DNA of 64,000 nt from Wielerella bovis (GTDB lineage: Bacteria > Pseudomonadota > Gammaproteobacteria > Burkholderiales > Neisseriaceae), in the NCBI RefSeq assembly GCF_022354465.1, contig NZ_CP092361.1, positions 2,138,522 to 2,202,521 of the forward strand. The letters are read 5' to 3'. Positions 26,386-34,362 of this stretch are shown here, one piece after another. Made by a program: the position numbers and the translations under genes. Below the pieces are notes generated by a model, which ran no database searches, was not told the DNA's origin, and was given only the letters and a program-made list of their open reading frames with translations. Every line of letters starts with the position of its first letter. Position 1 is the stretch's first letter.

Positions 26386-26943
26386 TTAAATTGCCATTAA
26401 ATCTTCTTCTTTGCTTGCCAACATTTTATCAACATCAGCAATATATTTATCGGTCAATTTTTGTACCGCTTCTTCGCCACGACGTGCTTCATCTTCCGAT
26501 ACTTCCTTGTCTTTCAACAATTTTTTGATGTGATCATTGGCATCGCGGCGCACGTTGCGAATGGAAACACGACCATCTTCAGCTTCGCTACGCACCACTT
26601 TAATCAAATCTTTGCGGCGTTCTTCTGTCAGCATTGGCATGGGTACGCGGATTAAATCGCCAACCGATGCAGGATTCAAGCCCAAATTAGAATCACGAAT
26701 CGCTTTTTCAATTTTGCTTGCCATATTGCTTTCAAACGGTTTCACGCCGATGGTTCGCGCGTCCAACAAAGTTACGCTTGCCACTTGGCTCACAGGCACT
26801 TCGCTACCCCAATATTCCACAGAAACTTGGTCAAGCAAACCCGTGTGGGCGCGACCAGTACGCACTTTGGCAAGATTATCGCTCAATACTTCAATGGAGC
26901 GTTTCATTTTGGTTTCAGCTGATTTTTGAATGTCATTAATCAT
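26386..26943 (-). CDS. frr: Ribosome-recycling factor
   Basis: A 185-residue factor that, with EF-G, splits post-termination ribosomes. It shows the N-terminal helix [21 protein letters not shown] near residue 28, [20 protein letters not shown] near residue 100 and the helical C-terminal ISNVRRDAN-like segment (IRNVRRDAN). Length is standard. pyrH, its usual neighbour, is not upstream; DUS and non-coding sequence are. The reading frame ends exactly at a CREE boundary, so the element supplies the 3' untranslated region. Confidence 0.96.
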   Translation of the reverse strand: MINDIQKSAETKMKRSIEVLSDNLAKVRTGRAHTGLLDQVSVEYWGSEVPVSQVASVTLLDARTIGVKPFESNMASKIEKAIRDSNLGLNPASVGDLIRVPMPMLTEERRKDLIKVVRSEAEDGRVSIRNVRRDANDHIKKLLKDKEVSEDEARRGEEAVQKLTDKYIADVDKMLASKEEDLMAI

Positions 26944-27067
26944 TTTTTCTGTCTCAAAAATATTTTCAGGCTGCCTGAAAACTGGGTGGATTAAAAAGGG
27001 TAAATGGTAACGTGATTGCGAGATAAGGACAAGTATTTCCTTGATTTTATTTGTATCATATCAACAA

Positions 27068-27110
27068 AAGGCAGCCTGAAAAATATGTCGTATCTTTTCA
27101 TGCTGCCTTT
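27068..27110. terminator. Imperfect DUS pair after avtA
   Basis: AAAGGCAGCCTGAAAA pairs with TTTTCATGCTGCCTTT with one mismatch; the loop is 11 bases. It lies downstream of avtA on the minus strand. Confidence 0.55.
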
Positions 27111-27129
27111 ATTTAAAAAATTTTAAAGA

Positions 27130-28413
27130 TTATTTTGCTGCATCATACACTTCGCGCACAATCGCACCAATGTCGGCAATCCCTTTTTCCAGCGTTTCAT
27201 CGGGTTGTGCAATGCTCATGCGGATGCATTCATGCGCATGACGATAATTTTGCGTATCCAGTCCCACAAAAAAATGTTCGCTTGGAATAATCAATGTGCC
27301 GCGTTCTTTCAGGCGTTCATACAATTCTTGCGATGTAATCGGCAAATCTTGGAACCAAACCCACAGGAAAATCGCGCCTTCTGGCTTGTGGATTTTCATT
27401 GGATACGCGCCCAATTCTTTTTTCAGCAGCGAAACCGCCAATGTTGCTTGTTTTTTGTAAAACGGTTGGATATGTTTATCAGATAACGTTTTCAGGCTGC
27501 CATCTTGCAATAATGGTGTAACCAGTGCGCCACCAAAACGTGTGGGCGCAAGATTGACAATCGCATTCAGGCTGCTAATCGCTTGTACCACTTCGGGTGC
27601 GGCAACAATAATGCCTGTGCGCACCCCTGGTAAACCGACTTTGGACAAGCTGAAACACAAAATAATATTCTCATGCCATGTCAGCGTGGCATCACTATGG
27701 ATGATATTAGGAAATGGCATACCATAGGCATTATCAATAATTAAAGGAATGTGATATTTTTGTGCTAATGCATCTAAATGCGCCATTTCGTCATCGGTCA
27801 GCACATTGCCCGTTGGATTGGTTGGACGTGAGCAACAAATCGCGCCAATTTTGCCATTTTTCAATTCAGGCAAATTCTCCAGCGCATCAAAATCCACGCG
27901 ATATTTGAAGAAACCGTGTTCGCCTTCATGCGACACATCTTCCATTTTGGGTGGTACGGAAATAAAGTGTTTGCCTTCAACATGTGCATCGCCATAGCCA
28001 ATGTATTCGGGTGCAAGCGGCAACAAAATGGATTTGTCGCCATCGGCAAATTTGCCGCCGAACAAATTGAATAAATAGAAAAATGCGTTTTGTGAGCCGT
28101 TGGTCAGCGCAATATTGTCGGTTGTCAAACCCCAGTTGTATTCACGATTGAAAAAATCCACCAATGCTTGTAATAATTTTGCATCGCCTTGTGGTGTGGA
28201 ATAATTACCGACACTTTCCACGCCTGCGCCATTGGCAACAATTTGTTCCAAAACGGTTTGGTAAACCGCGTCTATTTCAGGAATCCGCGCTGGATTACCA
28301 CCACCCAGCATATTAATAGGGCGGTCGCTATTAAGCGCATTACCCAAATCGTCCATTAATTGCAAAATACCCGTTTTCTGGGTGAACTTGTTACCAAAAT
28401 TAGAAAATTTCAT
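27130..28413 (-). CDS. avtA: Valine-pyruvate aminotransferase
   Basis: A 427-residue PLP enzyme of the class I aminotransferases, transferring amino groups between valine or alanine and the corresponding keto acids. AvtA features are NMLGGGNPARIPE near residue 34, the SRPTNPTGNVLTDDE substrate-binding motif near residue 195, IDNAYG for the PLP-binding Asp and Tyr, and SLSKVGLPGVRTG with the Schiff-base lysine near residue 260. The length fits AvtA. It is a single gene. Confidence 0.93.
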   Translation of the reverse strand: MKFSNFGNKFTQKTGILQLMDDLGNALNSDRPINMLGGGNPARIPEIDAVYQTVLEQIVANGAGVESVGNYSTPQGDAKLLQALVDFFNREYNWGLTTDNIALTNGSQNAFFYLFNLFGGKFADGDKSILLPLAPEYIGYGDAHVEGKHFISVPPKMEDVSHEGEHGFFKYRVDFDALENLPELKNGKIGAICCSRPTNPTGNVLTDDEMAHLDALAQKYHIPLIIDNAYGMPFPNIIHSDATLTWHENIILCFSLSKVGLPGVRTGIIVAAPEVVQAISSLNAIVNLAPTRFGGALVTPLLQDGSLKTLSDKHIQPFYKKQATLAVSLLKKELGAYPMKIHKPEGAIFLWVWFQDLPITSQELYERLKERGTLIIPSEHFFVGLDTQNYRHAHECIRMSIAQPDETLEKGIADIGAIVREVYDAAK

Positions 28414-28564
28414 TGTGTTTCCCTTGTTTTTATGAATTTTTAAGTGGAAAAGATTTTATAGCAAGAAAAGGATTTTGTGGGGAGAAATATTTTAAAAATG
28501 TGAATTTAGGTTAATTTCTATAAAGGCAGCCTGAAAAATATCAGAACCATTTTATTTTCATAGG

Positions 28565-28592
28565 TGTAGAAATAAACCGCGTTATTTACACA
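28565..28592. mobile_element. Solo terminal repeat of the IS481-type element
   Basis: TGTAGAAATAAACCGCGTTA plus TTTACACA matches the left end at 21933 in 26 of 28 bases. No IS481 transposase follows; an IS630 fragment does. Confidence 0.7.
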
Positions 28593-28608
28593 ATGGAGGC
28601 ATAAAATT

Positions 28609-28755
28609 TTGCCACTTGCACCTTATTCACCAGAGCTTAATCCCATAGAACAAACATGGGCAAACATTAAGAGATATGCGAACCATCTTACCCAGCGGAA
28701 GGCATTTGCATTTTACTGATACATTAGTGTCCTATTCTTATTTTAACTGACTATA
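28609..28755 (+). pseudogene. IS630-family transposase remnant with terminal repeat
   Basis: Codons at 28609-28719 encode the C-terminal end of an IS630/Tc1-type DDE transposase, LAPYSPELNPIEQTWANIKRY followed by ANHLTQ and a stop; NPIE holds the catalytic glutamate. Ten bases after the stop the 27-base segment 28729-28755, GTCCTATTC...GACTATA, is the element end. It differs at only three positions from the TAGTCGC-type CREE end at 5760-5786. The rest of the transposon is missing, replaced on the left by an IS481 end. Confidence 0.75.
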
Positions 28756-28794
28756 TTTACACCATTATTTACCCCCCATGAAAGGGAAAAAGAA

Positions 28795-28829
28795 AAAGGA
28801 CTTACCTAAAAATAGTTAAGTCCTTGTTT
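28795..28829 (-). terminator. Terminator of the tRNA-Met/tRNA-Ala unit
   Basis: On the minus strand, AAGGACTTAA pairs with TTA-AGTCCTT-like sequence (one bulged base), followed by TTTTCTTTTT. Confidence 0.55.
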
Positions 28830-28834
28830 AATTT

Positions 28835-28910
<76 letters not shown>

Positions 28911-28915
28911 AAACT

Positions 28916-28991
28916 GGTGGCGAATCAGGGATTCGAACCCCGGACACAAGGATTATGATTCCTCTGCTCTAACCGACTGAGCTAATTCGCC
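28916..28991 (-). tRNA. tRNA-Met (anticodon CAT)
   Basis: 76 bases with encoded CCA; GGCGAAT pairs with ATTCGCC and the anticodon loop is ATCATAA. The acceptor lacks the initiator-type mismatch, so it is an elongator tRNA. A CAT anticodon could also belong to the lysidine-modified tRNA-Ile2; sequence alone does not settle this. Confidence 0.85.
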
Positions 28992-29033
28992 GTGTTTGAA
29001 AGACCGAAACTATACTGATATTCCGTCATAGTG

Positions 29034-30410
29034 TCAATCACTTGGCAGCAATTTATTTGGGTTAAACAAACCGTGTGGGTCAAGTTGTGCTTTGATGGCA
29101 CGCATCAAGGCGATTTCATCGGGCGTGCGCACGGTGTGCAGCCAATGTTTTTTCAGGCTGCCTATGCCGTGTTCGGCGGCAATGGTGCCATTTTGTGCGA
29201 TAACATGATGATAAACAATGGTATTAATCGCATCTTCGTATTGATAAACATCGTTGTTTTTCACAGGCAAAAAGGTGTTGTAATGCAAACTGCCATCGCC
29301 CAAATGTCCAAATATCACCAATTGCATTTCGGGATATTTTTGCATCAATTCTGCGCTGCAATTTGCTACAAAATCAGCAACATGCACAATCGGTACGGCA
29401 ATATCGTGTTTGATATTCGCACCCAAAGCGCGTTGGCTAGCGGAAATATTTTCGCGCAATGTCCATAAATCTTGTCGTTCTTGCTCGGATTGGGCTAATA
29501 CGCTGTTTTCATAATGATTTTGATACAGAAATTCTGCCAATAAATCGCCCAAATCATCGCGTTTCAGGCTGTCTGTCAATTCCAATAAAATATGCCATGC
29601 GGATTGTGTCGGTGGGGTGATGCGGCTGTGTTGTGCGGAAATTTGGAGCGCAAATTCGCTGATAAGTTCAAAGCTGCACAAGCGTTCAGCAAAATGATTT
29701 TTGACCAGCGACAATAATTGGACGGCAGCCTGAATGCTTGCTACGCCAATCCATGCGGTGGCGATGGTTTGCGGTGGCGCAAATAATTTGAGCGTCGCGC
29801 CTGTGATGATGCCAAGCGTACCTTCACTACCAATAAACAAATGTTTCAATTCATACGCGGTGGTATTTTTGTGCAAAGGTGGCAAGTGAGAAACGATTTC
29901 GCCATTCGGTAACACGATTTCTAAACCCATGACCAAATCGCGCATGGTGCCATAACGCAAAACATTTAAGCCGCCTGCGTTGGTGGCAATATTGCCGCCA
30001 ATTTGACATGAACCTTGACTGGCAAGGCTTAATGGAAAAAAACGATTGACTTCGGCAGCAGCGGTTTGAATATTTTGTAAAATGCAGCCTGAATCTACGG
30101 TAATGGTATTGTCGGCAAGATTGATGTTTCTGATTTGATTGAGTTTGCTGACATTCAACACAATCCCACTTTGGGCAACGCTACCGCCAACTGTGCCTGT
30201 ATTACCGCCTTGTGGTGTGATGGGAATGCGATTGGTGGCGCAAAATCGGACGATTTTTTGTACATTTTCTACGCTTTTGGGTTGTACCACCAAACAATTT
30301 TGGCTGACATAGCGTTTGCGTTGGTCAAGCAAAAATGGGGCTTGGTCGGCTGGGATTTCGCTGGGGGAAAGGAAAGTAAGCAGTTGTGTATGCAGGGTTG
30401 ATGTTGGCAT
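29034..30410 (-). CDS. FAD-linked 2-hydroxyacid dehydrogenase (GlcD/DLD type)
   Basis: A 458-residue flavoprotein of the FAD-binding type 4 family. The N-terminal FAD domain shows PQGGNTGTVGGSV near residue 70 and SQGSCQIGGNIATNAGG near residue 120. The C-terminal FAD-oxidase domain includes VFGHLGDGSLHYN near residue 370 with metal-binding His, and AEHGIGSLKKHWL near residue 420. Substrates in this family include D-lactate, glycolate and D-2-hydroxyglutarate; I cannot choose. The ATG at 30410 was preferred to a frame open to 30485 because the extra segment reads through two DUS (FRLP twice). Confidence 0.88.
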   Translation of the reverse strand: MPTSTLHTQLLTFLSPSEIPADQAPFLLDQRKRYVSQNCLVVQPKSVENVQKIVRFCATNRIPITPQGGNTGTVGGSVAQSGIVLNVSKLNQIRNINLADNTITVDSGCILQNIQTAAAEVNRFFPLSLASQGSCQIGGNIATNAGGLNVLRYGTMRDLVMGLEIVLPNGEIVSHLPPLHKNTTAYELKHLFIGSEGTLGIITGATLKLFAPPQTIATAWIGVASIQAAVQLLSLVKNHFAERLCSFELISEFALQISAQHSRITPPTQSAWHILLELTDSLKRDDLGDLLAEFLYQNHYENSVLAQSEQERQDLWTLRENISASQRALGANIKHDIAVPIVHVADFVANCSAELMQKYPEMQLVIFGHLGDGSLHYNTFLPVKNNDVYQYEDAINTIVYHHVIAQNGTIAAEHGIGSLKKHWLHTVRTPDEIALMRAIKAQLDPHGLFNPNKLLPSD

Positions 30411-30561
30411 GATTTGAGGCAGCCTGAAAATAAATAAGGCGAAAATTATAACAAAAGGCAGCCTGAAACCTAAATTTCCTTGCATTTTCTGACAGTTTTT
30501 AACGTGTCATTGCGCGAAATCGGTTAGAATGCACTTATTGATGATTTAACCTAAATAGATT

Positions 30562-31629
30562 ATGAACCGATATTGTTATCGTCTCGCTGTTTTGTTTTTA
30601 TTGGCTGTTGGAACAGTCAGCCATGCTGCGCCTAAATCTAACGAAACCAAAGCACGTCCTGCACAACAAAAACAGGCTGCAAACACTAAATCTACGGCTA
30701 CCAAACCAAACAATACCAAACGTGAAACGGCTCGTAATGACAAAACGAACCAAAGTAATAAGGCTAAACAAGCAACACCAACTCGTACGACTAATAAGCG
30801 TGAAGAAGCAACAAAAAATACGGCTGCTTCCAAGCAAACGACTCAGCAATCCAATCGTTCTACTGCTAAATCTAGCAGTAGCAATGCACGCACAGCATCT
30901 AAAACAACAGTAAATACCAAACCTGCGACATCGTCTAAAGTGGCAACTGCACCTAAAACAACAGCATCGTCCAAAACAACGACGACATCCAAAACAACAA
31001 ATACAACCAAATCAGCGACCACACCTAAAAACGCAACCACGTCTAAAACGACGCCGCCGTCTAGAACTGCGACTGCACCCAAGACAACGGCTACGCCCAA
31101 ACCAACTGCTACACCTAAAACAACAACTGCACCCAAACCAGCAGCAACCCCAAAACCGACTACGCAACCCGCACCGCAACCACGTCCACAGCCAGCGCAA
31201 AAAAGTCCACCTGTGAGTAACAGTCGTGGTGATGCAGATGAATTGATTAGCAGCGCAATGGGATTTTTGGGCGTGGCATACCGATTTGGTGGGACATCGC
31301 CCACAGGCTTTGATTGCAGTGGTTTTATGCAATATGTGTTCCGCAAAGCATTTGCTGTGAATTTGCCGCGTACTTCTGCTGAACAAGCGACTGTGGGCGT
31401 GCATGTATCACGCAGCGATTTGCAACCAGGGGACATGGTATTTTTCCGTACACGCGGTTCACGCATTTCGCATGTGGGCATGTATGTCGGCAATGACCGT
31501 TTTATTCATGCGCCACGCTCGGGTAAAAGCATTGAAATCACCAGTTTGTCCAACAAATACTGGAATAGCAGATATGCAACTGCACGTCGTGTGAAACGCA
31601 ATAATGCACAAAATTTTATTCGGAATTGA
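30562..31629 (+). CDS. NlpC/P60 peptidoglycan hydrolase with long Thr/Lys/Pro-rich linker
   Basis: A 355-residue exported protein: signal peptide (cleavage SHA/AP near residue 22), then about 190 residues of low-complexity Thr, Lys, Ala, Pro and Ser with KTTT/PKTTA-like repeats, then an NlpC/P60 domain (about 222-345). The catalytic cysteine is in TGFDCSGF near residue 252 and the histidines are in SHVGMYV and FIHAP. Such enzymes cleave D-Glu-DAP bonds in stem peptides. The basic linker may bind or span the wall. It is a single gene ending at a DUS. Confidence 0.88.
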   Translation: MNRYCYRLAVLFLLAVGTVSHAAPKSNETKARPAQQKQAANTKSTATKPNNTKRETARNDKTNQSNKAKQATPTRTTNKREEATKNTAASKQTTQQSNRSTAKSSSSNARTASKTTVNTKPATSSKVATAPKTTASSKTTTTSKTTNTTKSATTPKNATTSKTTPPSRTATAPKTTATPKPTATPKTTTAPKPAATPKPTTQPAPQPRPQPAQKSPPVSNSRGDADELISSAMGFLGVAYRFGGTSPTGFDCSGFMQYVFRKAFAVNLPRTSAEQATVGVHVSRSDLQPGDMVFFRTRGSRISHVGMYVGNDRFIHAPRSGKSIEITSLSNKYWNSRYATARRVKRNNAQNFIRN

Positions 31630-31701
31630 TTTTCAGGCTGCCTTTATATAAATATAATAGTGCAAAAGGCAGCCTGAAAACAACATCAAAAAGGAAACAA
31701 G

Positions 31702-31914
31702 ATGGCACAACCCCAAATGCCCAAATGGTATAGCGACAATGGCGACCCTGTATCCTGTACCGAAAAAATCAAAGTGATGCAGCAAAACATGGACGAGTTG
31801 TATCAAACCGCACAAGATGCGTTTGAAGATGCTTTGTTGATGGGTTGCAGCGAAACGCAATTACGCGAATATTTTCAAAAACTTATTCAAAATTTAGAAA
31901 ATCCGTATCAATAA
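31702..31914 (+). CDS. Small conserved soluble protein of unknown function
   Basis: A 70-residue acidic protein without membrane segments: an N-terminal PKWYSDNGDPVSCTEK motif followed by two predicted amphipathic helices (about residues 22-48 and 50-66). AAGGAAACAAG precedes the ATG. I believe similar short proteins occur across Neisseriaceae, but I cannot name a family or role. It precedes dnaQ with a DUS hairpin between, so it is probably its own unit. Confidence 0.7.
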   Translation: MAQPQMPKWYSDNGDPVSCTEKIKVMQQNMDELYQTAQDAFEDALLMGCSETQLREYFQKLIQNLENPYQ

Positions 31915-31916
31915 AT

Positions 31917-31945
31917 AGGCAGCCTGAAAACGTTTCAGGCTGCCT
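31917..31945 (+). terminator. DUS inverted-pair terminator
   Basis: AGGCAGCCTGAAA and TTTCAGGCTGCCT flank a 3-base loop directly after the small gene's stop. Confidence 0.7.
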
Positions 31946-31972
31946 TTCGCCACCAAATAAACAGGATAAAAC

Positions 31973-32698
31973 ATGAGTGTTCTTCGTCAAATTATTTTGG
32001 ATACTGAAACCACAGGTTTCAACCACAGCGACCCTGATAATCCCGACCGCATGATTGAATTTGCGGGCTTGGAAATGAAAAATCGCCAATTTACCGACAA
32101 TAATCTGCATTTGTATATTCATCCAGAGCGTGATATTCCCGAAGAAGCGATTCAGGTGCATGGGATTACTTTGGACAAATTGGCAGGTAAACCTGTATTC
32201 GCCGAAGTGGCGCAGCAAATTTTTGATTATTTGCAAGGCGCGGAATTGATTATCCACAATGCGAAATTTGACGTGGGATTTTTGAATGCGGAATTTGCCA
32301 GAGTGGGTTTGCCAACGGTGGAGAGCATTTGCCCGAATGTGATTGATACGTTGCAAATGGCGCGTGATGCTTACCCAGGGCAGAAAAATAGTTTGGATGC
32401 CTTGTGTTTGCGTTTGGACGTGGACAGAAGTAAGCGGGTATTGCATGGCGCATTGATTGACTGCGAATTATTGGGCGGTGTGTATCTGAAAATGACGCAA
32501 ACGCAGTTTAGTTTGACTGACCAGTTTGATTCTATTTCGGCGAGTGCGGCGGCGGAAAACAGAGTACCACGTCCTGAATATTTGCGTGTTTTGCGTGCCA
32601 GCGATGAGGAAGTGGCGGCGCATGAAGCGTATTTGGATAAACTGGGCGAGACGTGTCTTTATCGTCAAAACATAGTGGACAAGGTAACAGCAGAATAA
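31973..32698 (+). CDS. dnaQ: DNA polymerase III epsilon subunit
   Basis: A 241-residue proofreading 3'-5' exonuclease of the replicative polymerase. The DEDDh motifs are ILDTETTGF (residues 8-16), HNAKFDVGFL near residue 95 and HGALIDCELL near residue 160, which carries the His and final Asp. Past about residue 185 comes the linker and the short C-terminal segment that binds the alpha subunit. Length is usual. It ends in a DUS hairpin shared with nadD. Confidence 0.96.
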   Translation: MSVLRQIILDTETTGFNHSDPDNPDRMIEFAGLEMKNRQFTDNNLHLYIHPERDIPEEAIQVHGITLDKLAGKPVFAEVAQQIFDYLQGAELIIHNAKFDVGFLNAEFARVGLPTVESICPNVIDTLQMARDAYPGQKNSLDALCLRLDVDRSKRVLHGALIDCELLGGVYLKMTQTQFSLTDQFDSISASAAAENRVPRPEYLRVLRASDEEVAAHEAYLDKLGETCLYRQNIVDKVTAE

Positions 32699-32702
32699 TT
32701 AA

Positions 32703-32735
32703 AAGGCAGCCTGAAAAATAGTTTCAGGCTGCCTT
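32703..32735. terminator. DUS inverted-pair terminator between dnaQ and nadD
   Basis: AAGGCAGCCTGAAA and TTTCAGGCTGCCTT form a 14-base-pair stem around a 5-base loop. Confidence 0.75.
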
Positions 32736-32743
32736 CTATATAT

Positions 32744-33346
32744 TTACCGATACAATTTTTCACGCGTAATATAATCTGCTACTGTTTCAGGCAGCCATTC
32801 ATCAGCTTTTTTGCCTTTTGCCAATTCGGCACGAATTTGCGTGGAACTGACATCATACAAAGGTGCAGACAAGATTTTCAGGCTGCCTTTTTGCAAAGCA
32901 TCGCCCAACCAATCGCGCAATTCATGCGGTGCGCTCATCAGATTTTGCCCTGCACGCGCGGCAACGGCAATATGCGTGTGGCGCACAAAAGTTTGCCAAT
33001 TTTTCCATGTATGCAGTTGCAACAGGCTGTCCATGCCCAATAACCACCACAATTCATCTTTCGGGTAATGTTGCTTGAAAATTTGCACCGTATCCACCGA
33101 ATAAGTTGCCCCTTCGCGTACCATATCCAAATCGCTGGCGGCAAAATGTGGCTTGTCAGCAATCGCTGCTTCCACCATCGCCAAACGATGCTTTGCTGCC
33201 ACACGCTCGCCTTGTTTGTGATACGGGTCGCCAGCAGGTAAAAATACCACTGTATCCAACGCCAATTCTTCGGCAAACGCATGGGCAATGTGCAAATGTC
33301 CTTTGTGAATCGGGTCAAAACTGCCACCAAATAAACCGAGTTTCAT
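32744..33346 (-). CDS. nadD: Nicotinate-nucleotide adenylyltransferase
   Basis: A 200-residue enzyme making nicotinate adenine dinucleotide from NaMN and ATP in NAD synthesis. The N-terminal GLFGGSFDPIHKGHL carries the nucleotidyltransferase HxGH motif, LLGMDSLLQLHTWKNW near residue 103 is family-specific, and SSTQIRAEL near residue 167 is the second nucleotide-binding motif. Its start overlaps the end of the carbonic anhydrase gene by four bases (ATGA), so the two are translationally coupled. The usual partner rsfS is not downstream. Confidence 0.95.
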   Translation of the reverse strand: MKLGLFGGSFDPIHKGHLHIAHAFAEELALDTVVFLPAGDPYHKQGERVAAKHRLAMVEAAIADKPHFAASDLDMVREGATYSVDTVQIFKQHYPKDELWWLLGMDSLLQLHTWKNWQTFVRHTHIAVAARAGQNLMSAPHELRDWLGDALQKGSLKILSAPLYDVSSTQIRAELAKGKKADEWLPETVADYITREKLYR

Positions 33347-33924
33347 GCTGCAGATTCCTGTGCTTCATTGACATCTTCTTCCACCAACGACAATCCACCT
33401 GTGTGCGGGTCAATGACCAATCCGTGTACTGCAATGTGTTTGGGCATCAGCGGATGATTGCGAATGGTATTAACGGTGTGGCGCACGCTGGTTTCCACGT
33501 CATCAAAACCTGTTAGCCATGCGTTTAAATCAATGCCAGCATTACGCAGCGTGTCAATGCGTTCATCGGGAATACCTTGTTCACGCGCTTTTTCCAAAAA
33601 TTCAGGCGCATTTAAACCACGCATACCGCAGTCAAAATGTGCCACCACCATAATTTCTTCTACGCCCAATTCAAATACCGCAACCAACAAAGAACGCATG
33701 ACCGCACCCCATGGATGCATCACCAACGCACCTGCGCTTTTAATCATTTTCACATCGCCATTACGCAAGCCCAACGCGGCAGGCAATAATTCCACCATGC
33801 GCGTATCCATGCACGACAAAATCGCCAATTTGCGTTCGGGGTATTTACCTGCTTCAAAGGCTTCATAGGCTTTTGATGCGACAAATTCACGGTTATGCGC
33901 CAAAATTTCATTCAATTCAGACAT
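33343..33924 (-). CDS. Beta-class carbonic anhydrase
   Basis: A 193-residue zinc enzyme for CO2/bicarbonate interconversion. The zinc ligands are Cys38 in SCMDTR, His96 and Cys99 in HFDCGM, and Asp40/Arg42 form the catalytic dyad. The compact length fits the cab-type beta subgroup. It is co-translated with nadD (four-base overlap), an unusual pairing I do not recognise as a standard operon. AAGGAAAAAGC precedes the ATG. Confidence 0.9.
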   Translation of the reverse strand: MSELNEILAHNREFVASKAYEAFEAGKYPERKLAILSCMDTRMVELLPAALGLRNGDVKMIKSAGALVMHPWGAVMRSLLVAVFELGVEEIMVVAHFDCGMRGLNAPEFLEKAREQGIPDERIDTLRNAGIDLNAWLTGFDDVETSVRHTVNTIRNHPLMPKHIAVHGLVIDPHTGGLSLVEEDVNEAQESAA

Positions 33925-34095
33925 GCTTTTTCCTTGTAGGATAATGATGAGTGTGATGTCGCATTATACGGTTTTCAGGCTGCCTTGGGTTAATTGGATA
34001 AAAAGGCAGCCTGAATGGGTTTTGCAAAAATTTCAGATTACAGTGAATTTTTGAATCCGACACATCTTGTACCACATGGAAAATATTGGATATAT

Positions 34096-34199
34096 ATAGT
34101 CGCTTAAAATAAAAATAGGACAAGGCGACCACGCCCGCCGTGTACACCGAGTACATAAGGGTGCTGACAACGCTGTACTGGTTTAGCAAATTCACTATA
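34096..34199. repeat. Chimeric Correia-like element
   Basis: The left end is the TAGTCGCTTAAAA type and the right end the GCAAATTCACTATA type, with a normal core between (AGGACAAGGCGACCACG, GTACATAAGGG). 33925-34362 otherwise holds DUS copies only. Confidence 0.8.
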
Positions 34200-34362
34200 A
34201 CTATCTGACTTACATGTAAAAAATATATTTAATACATCATTTTTTCAGGCTGCCTGAATATTTTTTATCGTGTATCATAAGGCAGCCTAAAAAACTGTGT
34301 TATACCGTAACGCAAAATCATGTACAATGCCTTTCTTTTAGCACCAACACAGGAGATGTATC

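Noticed and set aside
30843..31493. 216-codon minus-strand Val/Gly-rich frame
   Set aside because: It is antisense to the Thr/Lys-rich repeat of the NlpC/P60 gene and its repetitiveness is only a reflection of that.
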